Source: Apium graveolens (lineage: Eukaryota > Streptophyta > Magnoliopsida > Apiales > Apiaceae). Taken from it: DNA of 64,000 nucleotides. Every line of letters begins with the position of its first letter. Within the stretch, counting starts at the first letter, position 1. The stretch covers positions 42,217,853 through 42,281,852 of the forward strand of contig NC_133657.1 in NCBI RefSeq assembly GCF_009905375.1, in the 5' to 3' direction. Under the pieces are notes generated by a model that saw nothing but the letters and a program-made list of their open reading frames with translations, had not been told where the DNA came from and searched no databases. Positions 10,953 through 21,210 of this stretch are shown here, one piece after another. A program made the position numbers and the translations under genes.

Positions 10953-12086
10953 GCAATCCCTGGCCATATGTCCTGGCTTTCCATATTAAAAACATGTAAA
11001 TCCAATGGCTGGAACCTTTACTGCTGGATTCCGGATAGGCTGATCCTTGTTTGCTGGCTCTCTTGCTGGCTGATTTCGGCACTCCCTCGAATAGTGCCCT
11101 TTCTGATTACATTTGAAACATACCACGTTCAACTTATTACAAACTCCTCCATGCTTCTTTCCATATACTTGACAATCTGGAAAAGTTAGTCTCAACTGAT
11201 TTGGCTGATTTGCATTAACTGGACGGTTGCTCTGGCCTCCGTCTCCTGCATTTTGTCTCCTAAAATTAAAATTTCTCCCTGGCTGAAACTTGCCCTTCTT
11301 AAAATTTGGAAACTTACCTGGTTGTGACTGACCCTCACTTCCCTCAACTTTCCTTTTCTTGCTTTCCTTTTCCTTCTGGAACATCTCACTCTCTGTCTCT
11401 GCGATCATAGCCTTCTGTACTACTCCTGTATAGGTATCCAATTCAAAAATGGCTACCTTCCCTCTAATCCATGGTTTCAAACCTTGCTAAAATATTTTAG
11501 TTTTCTTCCTGTCAGTATCAACATATGATGGTACATACCTTGACAATTCCTCAAACTTACCCTCATAATCTGTTACCGACATATTCCCTTGCTTTAATTC
11601 TAAAAACTTCAGCTTCATTTGATCCTGAACAAACTGAGGAAAATATTTTTCTAAAAACAATTCCTTAAACCTTTCCCAAGTAATAACATTTGTGCCTTCC
11701 AATTTCTTCACCATTTCCCACTAATAGGTGGCTTCATTCTTCAGATAGTAACTTGCAAACTCAACCTTGTGTTCCTCCTGTACTTTCACTAAGGCAAATG
11801 CCTTTTCTATTTCCTTTAACCACACATTTGCTTCAATTGGCTCTAAGGAACCCTTGAATTCTGGTGGGTTTACTGCCTGAAAAGTTTTAAAAGTTACCTG
11901 GGGGTTGGTCTGTCTTTGTTGTTGTTGTGCCAGGTGAACTGTTTGTTGGGCCAAGATTTGAAGAATCTGGGCTATTGCTGGGTCCATGGGTCATGGGTTC
12001 ACATTCGGGTTTGTATCATCTTGGTTGTTGTTATTATTAGTTTCTTCATTCTGGGTGTTGGTGCGGGTATTTCTTCTGGGAGGCAT
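10953..12086 (-). pseudogene. B gag with two zinc knuckles
   Basis: I chose ATG 12084-12086 (MPPRRNTRTN) because F has the same start and its sequence upstream is not conserved as protein. The order is an N-rich tail, a capsid-like region (FKGSLEPIEANVWLKEIE, ITWERFKELFLEKYFP), a basic linker, then CFKCNQKGHYSREC and a second knuckle near 10953-10990 whose first half has lost a cysteine (YGKPGHMARDC). In-frame stops fall at about 11991, 11718, 11484 and 10983, all in one frame, so this is a single gag gene broken by point mutations. Relative to F, the second and third are G-to-A or C-to-T changes. Confidence 0.9.
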
Positions 12087-12575
12087 TTTCTGTAAAGAAT
12101 CAAACAACTTATTCAGCTTTTGAATCAAATCTTTGTATAAAAGAAAAGTTTTGTAAAACAGAGGTATCTCTTCTTCTTCTTTTTTTAAAACAGTTGTAAC
12201 TAAGTAAATTGCATGCTTCTTTACAGAATATAAACAGTCATGGAAAACAGGGTACATAGTTTCACAGGGTATAACTGGTGCAATAAATAAGGTAAAGTAA
12301 AACAGGTGTGATAAAGTAAATGACAATGCTGGAAAGGAAAAAGGTACTGATATATATAGATCAAAAGTTTTAGGTAGTACAAGCGTAAAAACACTTCGGA
12401 AGTAAAAGAAAAAAGGGTACAACAACCTACTCACTAGTCAGCATAGCTAGTCTATAAATACAACTCAAAAGTCTACTGGTACATACTACACACCACTGTA
12501 CATACTACATAACTATCACAATACTGCTCAGAATCTCCATCTCTGAATCTCTGGCTCAAGGCAAATCTGGACCTC
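12087..12575 (-). other. Leader spacer between leader ORF and gag of B
   Basis: This spacer is T-rich on the minus strand. It is open in the gag frame up to 12434, but the translation is hydrophobic and poorly matched in F (55616-56051), so I do not count it as coding. Confidence 0.6.
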
Positions 12576-13067
12576 CTATCCCTCAAGCTCCTCTAGAACC
12601 CACTTAGCCCACTCCACTAGGAAATCAGGGGTGATGTCCTCATGTGCAGCCTCAGCAATCCTCACAGCAGCTGCTCTACGAAACGCCTGGAGCCTCTCCC
12701 TAAGTCGCCTTTCACCACTCCCCATCTCTCTGGTACACATGATATGCAATAACTCCTGGATCTGACCCTGTAGGAATCGCTGCTCCATAAGGCAAGCCTC
12801 AAACTGATGATATGGGACAGGATAGGAAGAGAACTGGAAAGGTACTCCTGTGACTGAATGACTAGTAAATCCTGAATCAGCAGGTGGGGGTCCTCTGATA
12901 GGTGGCCTCATGCCTGGAGGTGGAATAGCCTACGGGGGTACGGGTTGCAACACAGGTGGAGGTAATATAGCTAACACTGGTGGAACAACAGGACATGGAT
13001 CCGAAGACGGCACTCCAACTGAAGGCTCTGAGTGATCAACTGATACGGGAATAAAAGAGTCAGCCAT
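12576..13067 (-). pseudogene. Leader ORF of B, uncharacterised, proline-rich plus helical
   Basis: Starting at ATG 13065-13067, about 163 codons run in one frame with a single TAG (near residue 46) before the end at 12576. The N-terminal third is acidic then proline-rich (VVPPVLAILPPP, GPPPADS). The C-terminal two thirds are charged and look helical (QFEACLMEQRFLQGQIQELL, SGERRLRERL, EWAKWVLEELEG). It lies between the primer site and gag. F carries the same protein (56052-56378) and a diverged piece lies at 28273-28420. I do not recognise a family. It could be an accessory protein, a relic of an older gag start, or a fortuitous frame; residue conservation across three copies favours real coding. 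Confidence 0.6.
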
Positions 13068-13246
13068 CGCTGCTATCTGAAATCATATCGCAATATAAGA
13101 ATCTTGAACCACGACGCGAATTATACTACTGGTTATACCGTAACACTCAACCTCTCGACGTTCTATCATTCTATTCCTTACTTCTAATCCTAACCCTCTA
13201 CCCATTCTCGTCAACCTAGGCTTGTGTCAGTGACTTATAACCTGTA

Positions 13247-13258
13247 GCTCTGATACCA
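13247..13258 (-). other. Primer binding site of B (initiator tRNA-Met)
   Basis: On the minus strand TGGTATCAGAGC, complementary to the 3' end of plant initiator tRNA-Met, sits four bases after the LTR end. It defines the inner border of the 5' LTR. Confidence 0.93.
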
Positions 13259-13262
13259 AACC

Positions 13263-16200
13263 TGTGGCGCCCTCCAAACCCGGGTCAGAAGTTTGGGGTC
13301 CACACACACACACATCTTATTTATAACCTGCTTATAACAATAATAAAGATAACAATAATATGCAGTGACCCTATTTACCAACTACCACATATCGCAACAG
13401 GTTAAAGTATGCACACAAGCCACACATCTACCTATATTACATATCGTTCAAATCCCAACCATTCAAACTCAAACTGAGTATTAAACTTTATTACAAACTT
13501 TTATAGACTTAAATTATTCCAAAAGAAGCCTACTAGCTCAGCTTTCTCAACCTGAACCCCTAGCTCTCGCGCTGGACTGGGGATTCTCGTTACCAACTGA
13601 TTCTTTTTTAGCTGGGAAGAATATAAACAACATTGCACAAATGAGCTAACTAGCTCAGCAAGTCATAATGACAAAACTGAGAATAATGATCATCAGGTGA
13701 ACATGATTATGATATCAAGTGAACAATGAATTATGATTTAGAATTGGATATTATACTTTTAATTTAAAAACCAAGGTTAGGCTGCTGATCAGTCACGCAC
13801 TAACCCCGAGCAAGGCACACAACATTGCTCTAACTACTGGATCCAAGGCACACATTGGCCTAACTTGACCATTATATGGTCTGACCACGAATCTGGTCCA
13901 CAATTTTATAAAAACAATCCAATTCTAACATAATAACATAATAAGCAATAATAAACAATAATCAGAATCATTAACAACAATGAGTGTTTAACAATGAAAG
14001 GGTTTCAATCCTTGTAAGGATCAATAAGATAATTTAAAAGCTTGGATGCTGGTATTGAAAGAATTGTATAACAAAGGAATCAATATTTCAGGGTTTCAAA
14101 GATTTGGGCTCTCAAAGCATAAGATACAATGTTTGAGTATATAATTAATTCAGTTTAGTGTTTGGAATTTTGTTTGCATGTATTTGTGGAGTAGTATCAT
14201 ATACTTGAGGTTCGTGTTTGGGCATACAACAATCAATGGTCTAGAAAGAATAAGGTTCATGGCTTAAGATCAATAACTGGAATCAGGGTTTAGGTTTCTG
14301 TGCTTCAAAGCACTTGCAATATCACAGGATTATCAAGTACTACAATATCTCGAGAAAGTTCAAAACACTTGCCTGGTATTAGCTTACTACACTGTACTCG
14401 CTTCCAATCACAACCGTTTTACTCCTCAACTACCTGTTTCCCTTTCCTACGCTTTGCCTCTTCTTCTAACATATCATAAGCATCTATCAATAATCGACTC
14501 ATAGAGTTCTATTCAACACATACTTCTATCTACCCTTTGTTTTACCCAAATCCGATTAACGGATTGAAAGTTATGCAATAATTAAGTAAACACCGAATAT
14601 ATAGGCTGATATTCAATCAATAAGTCACGTATAACACATAATACATCACGAAATCAATGACATATCATTTATAAAGAAGTCTTAATTAGGCTTTCGGGTA
14701 TTTAAAATGATTTTTAAAATATTTTTCAGAATTAAATGGGTCGTTGGATCAATTTCGGGTTAATAAACAGGGTTCGGTTGGCCAATTCTGGCTCCGAAAC
14801 AATTTTATACTAATTATCGAGCCTTGGAAATAATTTAGAATAATATTTTAAAGCTCGAAACTATTTTTCGGAATTTTTAAATCATTTTTAAGTAATTAAA
14901 TCTAATTAAATAATTAATTAAAATCAATTAATAATTAATTAAATCAATTAATCAATTAATTTCCAATTTAATTGATCAATTAATTAATTAAAAATTAACT
15001 GAATTTAATTAACTAATTAATTCAGATTTATTTCTGAATTAAAAATAATTTTCGAAATTAAAATACTAATTTTTTGAATTTTCAGAAATAAAAAATGAAT
15101 TTTTATAATAAAAATAAATAAGAAATTTGATTTTTAAACATTTTTAAAACAGGATTCCAATTTTTGCAAAGTCTGGAAACCTGAGGGACCAAACTTCATC
15201 GTTTTCAAAAGTATAGGGACCAAACTGCAATTTTGCAGTTCCAGTTGCCGGAAAAGTCGGGGATGGCCGGAGAAGACGATCCCGGCGTCCTCACCCCACC
15301 AACACCTCCAAATCAACACTACACAACACCAGGAACTTGTTCATGCAATCAAAACATTCTAATCATCCCTGTTCTGGCCGGAAATTGGCCAAGAACATCG
15401 CCGGTTTCCGGCGAACATCGTAAATCTTTAAAACACAACTCCCTTCGATTCAAGCATGCTCTGTTAACGAGCTATATATCAATCGATTGCAAATTTTATA
15501 AGGAACACAACCCACTATAAATCAATAGCTAATAACCCCTGAATCAAAAACCCCCAAATTTCAATTGAAAACATTCATACGGGTTATAAACCCTAATTTT
15601 GAAATTCGAAAATTAAACCCACTTTTGAGCATGTTATTGAACTCCAAATCAGACGTATGACATATGAAAATCATCAGGAAAACAAGCTATACAACATGAA
15701 ATCATCAAATCATACAAACAATCATCCGAACAAAAATTCATATTTTTAATAAAATAAATTCGAAAATAAATAAATTTTCAGAAAATAAACCTTTGATTCT
15801 GCAGTGAAACAAAGCTCAGAATCTGATAGAACACTTCAAATCCTTCGTTTTGGTTACTCAAGCTTTGAAAACAGAGATTGGTAACGCCTTCGTTTTGCTG
15901 TTTGATTCTTAGAACAGTTTATGTAATTAGGGTTTTCTCTGAAAATTATAGAACTAACTATCTGCAAATGATTTTGATACGAAATAAAATACGGAAAAAG
16001 GCTATTTATAATTACGGAAAATTAGTATCCTGTTGGATCATTCCGGATATAAAATGGTACGTTTATTTATAAAAACTGATCTAAACGGTATCGGTTTTCG
16101 GGATAATTATCCAAATTAGTACAATTTGTACTGCGGTCTTGGTCTCAGCGCCTGGTTACACGTACTACGAAGTGATAATTGGGATAGTTTAATAAAAAGA

Positions 16201-16690
16201 TCCCATTTATCGAAAATACGGGTTTTATTAATTTACCGAAACGAATATTGTATCGAAAATATTGCGCCGGGACCCGCACAGAATAAACCATACGCCGGAT
16301 CAAAAAAGTCGAAACATGGAATATGCTCGGAATATTACAATTGGGTTAGGAAGGAGTTCTCGGAAGAGTTTCGGGTTCCAAAAACGTAACAACGGTTGAC
16401 GTCAGTTAGTTCCCGTTTTTATAAACTAGATTTTAAATACTCGGAAAAAGATTTTAGAAATTTCGTATGATTCTTATAAATCCATATATCAACATCAAAA
16501 TCATTAGGAAGATATGACAATTATCTATATTTTATTTTGGACATATAAAAATTAAAATACTCAATTAATATTATTTTTGAATATCCAAGTACAGATAACA
16601 CTTAACAATTATCTCACAGAATAGATACTGAACACACATAATATTTATTTAATAGTAAAAATAATTACACAATATATCCCGGATATGACA
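13263..16690 (-). repeat. 5' LTR of B (3.4 kb)
   Basis: On + it begins TGTGGCGCCCTCC and ends CCCGGATATGACA. On the minus strand the canonical TG start is mutated by one base relative to the left LTR. It contains a strongly AT-rich block of AATTAATTAA repeats (about 14880-15070). F's 3' LTR (47553-50951) is collinear. Small open frames such as 15233-15520 are not conserved features of the element. Confidence 0.93.
16001..16010 (-). promoter_or_regulatory. Putative TATA box in B's 5' LTR
   Basis: TATAAATAGC on the minus strand lies about 680 bp into the LTR and is kept in F (50309-50318). An AAAACCCTAA telobox-like motif follows about 70 bp downstream (15927-15936). This fits an RNA polymerase II promoter of the element but is unproven. 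Confidence 0.45.
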
Positions 16691-17582
16691 TGAAGGATAT
16701 AGGTGAGGCTAGTGTGATTCTTGGGATCAAGTTGACTTAGTCAACTGATGGAATAACTTTGTCATAGTCTCATTATATAGAGAAATCTATACTTGAGAAG
16801 TACGGTTATTCAAATTGTAGAATCGCTAGTATACTATATGATTCAAAAGTTGCTTTAGTCAAGAATAGTTCAGGAGTTCTTGTGTCTTAGTTAAGGTATT
16901 CTCAAATTATTGGGAGTTTGCAATATCTTGCTAATGTGACTAGGTCAGATATTTCATATTCTATGTCTAAGTTGGCTAGATATACAAGCTGTCCAAACAA
17001 GACTCATTGGGAGGCACTGGATAGAGTTTTTAGATATCTGAAGGGAACTATTTCCCTTGGCTTGCATTATCGGAGATTTTTGGGGGTACTCCAGGGGTAC
17101 AGTAATGCAAGTTGGATAGCTAAGAATTCTGGTTCCAATGGAGTGACTGGATATGTGTTTACCCTTACGGGTGTAGCAGTGTCCTGGAAGTCTTCTAGAC
17201 AGACTTTGATTGCTCGATCTACTTTTAAGGTTGATGCCACGGGGACGGAGGCTGAATGGTTACATGGACTCATGAGTATGTTAATTGTAGTAAGCAAGCC
17301 GCTTCCTACCATTTCTGTTCATTGTGATAGCCGTACAACTATCGACGAATTCAGAAGTGTAAAGTATAATGCTAAAACAAAGAGACACATCCAAGTTAGA
17401 CTAAGTCTATAAGGGGTCTTGTGTCTGATAAGATTATTGCTATAGAGTTCATAGGAACTCAGGATAATATAGTTGATCCGCTGACTAAAGGGCTTGAGCA
17501 TGTTGTAGTCCTTAAGTCGAGGTTAGGGATGAGATTGGTAACCCATCATAATTCATCAACAACGGGAACCCAATACACCTGA
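16691..17582 (+). pseudogene. Copia 'C' reverse transcriptase C-terminus and RNase H
   Basis: The first bases continue a copia reverse transcriptase (MKDIGEASVILGIKL), so element B is inserted in this gene. Further on come SLQYLANVTRSDISY, the RYLKGT motif, the RNase H segment with GYSNASW and VSWKSSRQ, the CDSRTT block, and the C-terminal DPLTKGL. Stops occur early (16738, 16757 region) and a frameshift lies near 17408. The final frame closes with TGA at 17580-17582. The upstream half of C (gag, protease, integrase, most of reverse transcriptase) should lie to the left of B, outside the window. Confidence 0.88.
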
Positions 17583-18111
17583 GAGGAGATCCTTCGAAGT
17601 GTATTCAATGTGGTAATAACAAGTTGTAAGGATGAATTGGTAGTACCTTACCATATACATTTAGATACTTATGTATCTGAGTCTATCCCCTCTAAACCTT
17701 AAGAGGTACTTGAACTGCTAGTTAACAAGAGTTATTTGAACTCTGAATGGGGTCAAGTCGTTTGACAAGATGATAGCAGTACATCTTTGGAGATGCCCAG
17801 CTAAGCGAATGTAATTGTGTGGTCGCAATTAGAGGAAAGGGTTATTCCTCGAAACATTCGACGAACAAGATCGAGACATGACCATTAACGTCTCAAAGCC
17901 GTAGATTGACACCATAGCCTTTGACTTGTCATCGTCTATGGAGTGTGGTTACACCCAACGGATAAAGATTCAAGGTGAAATATTCCATCTGTATTCGGTA
18001 GCCATCGAAGTAGAGGACTTATGAGGGTTCAAACCCGGAAGGGTACCGACTCTGAAAAACATGTCATGTATAAAATCTGGTATGCAATTTAATTATGGAA
18101 TTGTGGGGGAT
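17583..18111 (+). other. 3' untranslated region and polypurine tract of copia C
   Basis: No frame is conserved here. It ends with the purine run GTGGGGGA (18104-18111), directly before a TGTTAGAAAATGG LTR start, which fixes the end of C's internal region. Confidence 0.7.
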
Positions 18112-19161
18112 TGTTAGAAAATGGAAAGTTTGAGGCATATTTTATATATGTTCTTGATATGATTTCCGGAAGCTAACAATTGGAGGTTGTTCCTTGACAT
18201 AAGGACTTAAACTTTAATATTTGCATCTAAGACATTTTCTTAGTGGAATCATTGAATATATTACGACAAAGTTGCTTCTTTAAAATGGGTTATGGGGATT
18301 TTGTCCCACATTGATATTGTAAAAGAAAGATATTGAGTTTATATAGCATCTTGTGTTAGTGTTGTTTACAACTACTAGCATAGTGGAATGCTTGTGTGGT
18401 CTAGTGCTAGTGGGAACTCTTATATTTTTTCTTTTCTATTACAAGTATAATAATTTATATTGATTATTTAATTATTAATATAAAATATATTGAGTAAGGA
18501 TTATTTTAATCATACTCTGAATATAATTTTGTAATATTAATATTAATTAATCGGGATATAATATAAATAATAAGGAAAACCCATTTTGTTTACTTTTTCT
18601 GTTTTGTTACTTGGTGTACCACATCGAGTAAAATAGAAGAAGAGTAACTTGAGATGCCTATATATTGAGAGGTACACTTGAGATAAATAAGACACAAGTC
18701 TCGGTGCCTATCTCGCAAACATATATGAGTTGCATAGGTTTTTGGGTAAATTGAGGTGTGAGTCGCCGTTGATCATTGTTGGTTTTGTGGCTAGATTGAT
18801 CTGTTGTTGTTTTATCCTGGAAGCGATATTGCTGCATTCCATCACAGCTTAAGTGGGGGGCAATAATCTCTTCAAGAACAGTCAAGTCCTCTTGAAGGGT
18901 ATGGCGACTCAGCTGTTGTGTTCTTCTTCTTCTTATCAGAATTTGGAAAGCGATAAGAGATAAGTTTTCTTTACTTTCTTTGTCAATTACAGTCTTTATA
19001 GTTTGTTATTGCCTTCGTGTTTTGTTTCGTTAGTTGGTTATTTGGTTATTTTCCTTGTTCTTGTTTTTGTATATATATAACTGCCCATTGTTGCTGTGTA
19101 GTTAGAATTATAACCAACAATCTTGAAGTGATTATAGTTATATATATAGTTAATTAGCAAG
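18112..19161 (+). repeat. Copia LTR plus leader between C and D
   Basis: An LTR begins with TGTTAGAAAATGG at 18112. I could not find its CA end, nor an initiator-Met primer site before D's gag at 19162. C's pol 3' end, one LTR and D's gag 5' end follow in the same direction. This is either two tandem elements sharing an LTR or two insertions that later lost sequence. The leader 18900-19160 is T-rich. Confidence 0.6.
18338..18346 (+). promoter_or_regulatory. Putative TATA box in the C/D LTR
   Basis: TTTATATAG lies about 226 bp into the LTR, where a copia U3 promoter would be expected. Confidence 0.4.
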
Positions 19162-20603
19162 ATGGTTAATGAAACTAGTGATGTTCCTAATACTGTTGAG
19201 GCTGGTTCTGGTTCTGGTGGTACTGTTTCCATTGATTGGACTACGTACTGTTTTCCCCAGCCAATTGATTTATCGGGTATGCCTGATAAATTTAGTGGTG
19301 GAGTTTCTATTTCGTGTTGGCAGAAAAAGATGAAGCTCTGGTTAATGGTTAAGGGTCTATGGCCAGTGGTACAGTATGATCCTCCTGTGTTGGATCAAGA
19401 GAAGGCTGAATCTATTAAGGCTTATGCTTTATGGGCTGAGAAGGATGGGGTGGCTAGGGCAGCCATTTTGACAGCCTTGGAGAACACCTTATTCGATATT
19501 TATTCATCAGATGCCTATACTGCTAAAGTCTTATGGGATAATTTGGACCAAACCCATAATACTAATTCTTAAGGTCTTGAGATGTATTATATGGCTAGGT
19601 TTCTTGATTTCAAGTTGGTGGATGGGAAATCCATGACTAAACAGGTTCATGAGTTTGAGATGTTGGTTGATGCTTTGGGTGAGTTTGATATGGTCTTGCC
19701 TGAGAAGTTTCGAGTGATGTATGTGATTGAAAAGCTCTCTAAGTCTTGGGAAGAGTTTGCTCTTTCCCTGAAAAGATAGAAAGGAGAGATCACTTGGACT
19801 AACTTGATGTTAAACATCTCTGTGCAGGAGCAGCACAAGTCCAAACAGGGACATGTGTTGCTTGTGGAACATGGGAGCTCGAAGGTGAATGTAGTGACTG
19901 TAGGACAGAAAAGAAAGTTAGTCACTAAGAAGGCTAACACTAAACCTGACAAGAACAAGGCTAAGAAACCAAAGGCGAACAAACCTTGTTGGTCTTGTGG
20001 ACAGGTTGCTCATTGGAGTAAGGACTGTCCAAGTAAGAAAGCTAAGAAAGCTGGAGTGGTAGCTCAAGCAAATACTATGCTTGGACTTGGAACCACGAGT
20101 GGGCTAGTAGCTAACATGGTCATTGGTGAGGTTGTTGCCTCTGGAACCGATGACGGGTATGTTACTTACAACCCTGTACTACTTTCCACTTATCTGTCAC
20201 ATGAGTGGTTGATTGATACTAGAGCTAATGTACATATTTGTGCTGATATTAGCTTGTTTGTATCTTATCAACAGAGTCATGGAGTGACAGTGACGATGGG
20301 GAATGTGAGTGCTGCACAAGTTCTTGGAACAGGAAACGTGGACCTGAAGTTTGCTTCTGGGCGTATTATATCTTTGACTAGAGTGCATCATATTCCCTCC
20401 ATTCGTAGAAATATAATAAGTGGAAGTTGTTTAGTTAAAAACGGCTTTGAACTTTCTTTGAGATGTAATAAAGGAGTTATTCCACATACTGGTACATTCT
20501 TTGGCAAGGGTTATTTGTCTGATGGTTTATTTTTAATAAATATGGAGCCTGTTTTGGGCATTTTTATTAATAATATTGTTGCACCTTCTGTGAATTTGGT
20601 GAT
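19162..20603 (+). pseudogene. Copia 'D' gag and protease
   Basis: One frame runs from ATG 19162 to about 20610 with two internal stops (TAA at 19570-19572, and TAG about 19777-19779), each one C-to-T step from the expected glutamine codon. The order is copia gag (DLSGMPDKFSGG, WQKKMKLWL, ALENTLFDIYSS), a lysine-rich linker, a zinc knuckle CWSCGQVAHWSKDC, and the protease. The protease active site reads DTRAN (20215-20226) where copia elements have DSGA, so both the Ser and the Gly are changed and the enzyme would be dead. The following GSCLVKNGFEL and LSDGLFLIN blocks are typical of the linker before integrase. Confidence 0.88.
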
Positions 20604-20988
20604 GTGTTGATTAGGGATCACTGCAGATATTTCATTACCTTTATAGATGATTGTAGTAGATATTTTTATATTTATTTGCTTAAACATAAGGATGAAGCAC
20701 TAGATAAATTCATTATGTATAAAAATGAAGTTGAAACACAAATTGGAAAAGTACTTAAACGTTTTATATCTGATAAAGGTGGTGAGTATACGAGTACCTT
20801 GTTTAATGAATGTTGCGCAAGCAATGGAATAGTTCATGAGGTTACTCCACTATACAAACCTGAGTCTAATGGGGTGGCAGAGTGAAAGAACAGAACTTTT
20901 AAAGACATGATTAACAGTATGCTGATTAATTTGGGGTTGCCTAAGTACATGTGGGGAGAGGCTCTGAATACGGCTTGCCATATTCTGA
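20604..20988 (+). pseudogene. Copia D integrase fragment, N-terminus deleted
   Basis: After a frame change the sequence jumps directly to HCRYFITFIDDCSRYFYIYLL, so the HHCC zinc-binding part and the segment with the first catalytic Asp are missing. The second Asp (FISDKGGEYTS) and the Glu region (PESNGVAE) are present, but the next codon is TGA (20883-20885). The reading continues through LGLPKYMWGEALNTACHILN and then breaks at 20989 into element E's LTR. The element can no longer make integrase. Confidence 0.85.
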
Positions 20989-21198
20989 ATTCTCATAATC
21001 TTATTTCTAAGTCACGTACTTAGAGATATAGAATCACATATCATATTACAAGGACATTTATTAATCTAACATTTATAATACAGTAAATTAAGAATTAATA
21101 AATTATAAAAGGAATAATCGATAAAATATAAACATTAATAGTCCTAATGTCTTAAACTAAAATATCATAGTGTTGTCTCTAGGGCGTAAACACTAATA
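20989..21198 (-). repeat. Truncated 3' LTR of E
   Basis: It matches 28066-28272 of E's other LTR. The outer roughly 1.35 kb is missing. It ends AACACTAATA on +, where the other LTR has AACACTAACA. Confidence 0.88.
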
Positions 21199-21210
21199 AT
21201 CTCCCACTTG
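21199..21210 (-). other. Polypurine tract of E
   Basis: On the minus strand CAAGTGGGAGAT abuts the LTR start. Confidence 0.7.

Larger units (their letters stand above)
7207..16690 (-). mobile_element. Ty3/gypsy chromovirus 'B' (Tekay/Del-like), nearly whole
   Basis: On the minus strand the order is 5' LTR (13263-16690), initiator-Met primer site, leader ORF, gag, protease, reverse transcriptase, RNase H, integrase with chromodomain, polypurine tract, and 3' LTR (7207-7665 in view; the remainder is displaced to the left by element A). B interrupts copia C: the bases after 16690 resume the copia reverse transcriptase frame. The predicted target-site duplication is TGAAG at 16691-16695, with its partner off-window. 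The 460 bp visible in both LTRs differ at about 12 places by my count, so B is fairly recent but already inactivated by stops and frameshifts. F (47553 onward) is a second member of the family. Confidence 0.93.

Noticed and set aside
11991..12434. N-terminal extension of B gag upstream of MPPRR
   Set aside because: It is open but hydrophobic, and the corresponding region of F gives an unrelated translation.
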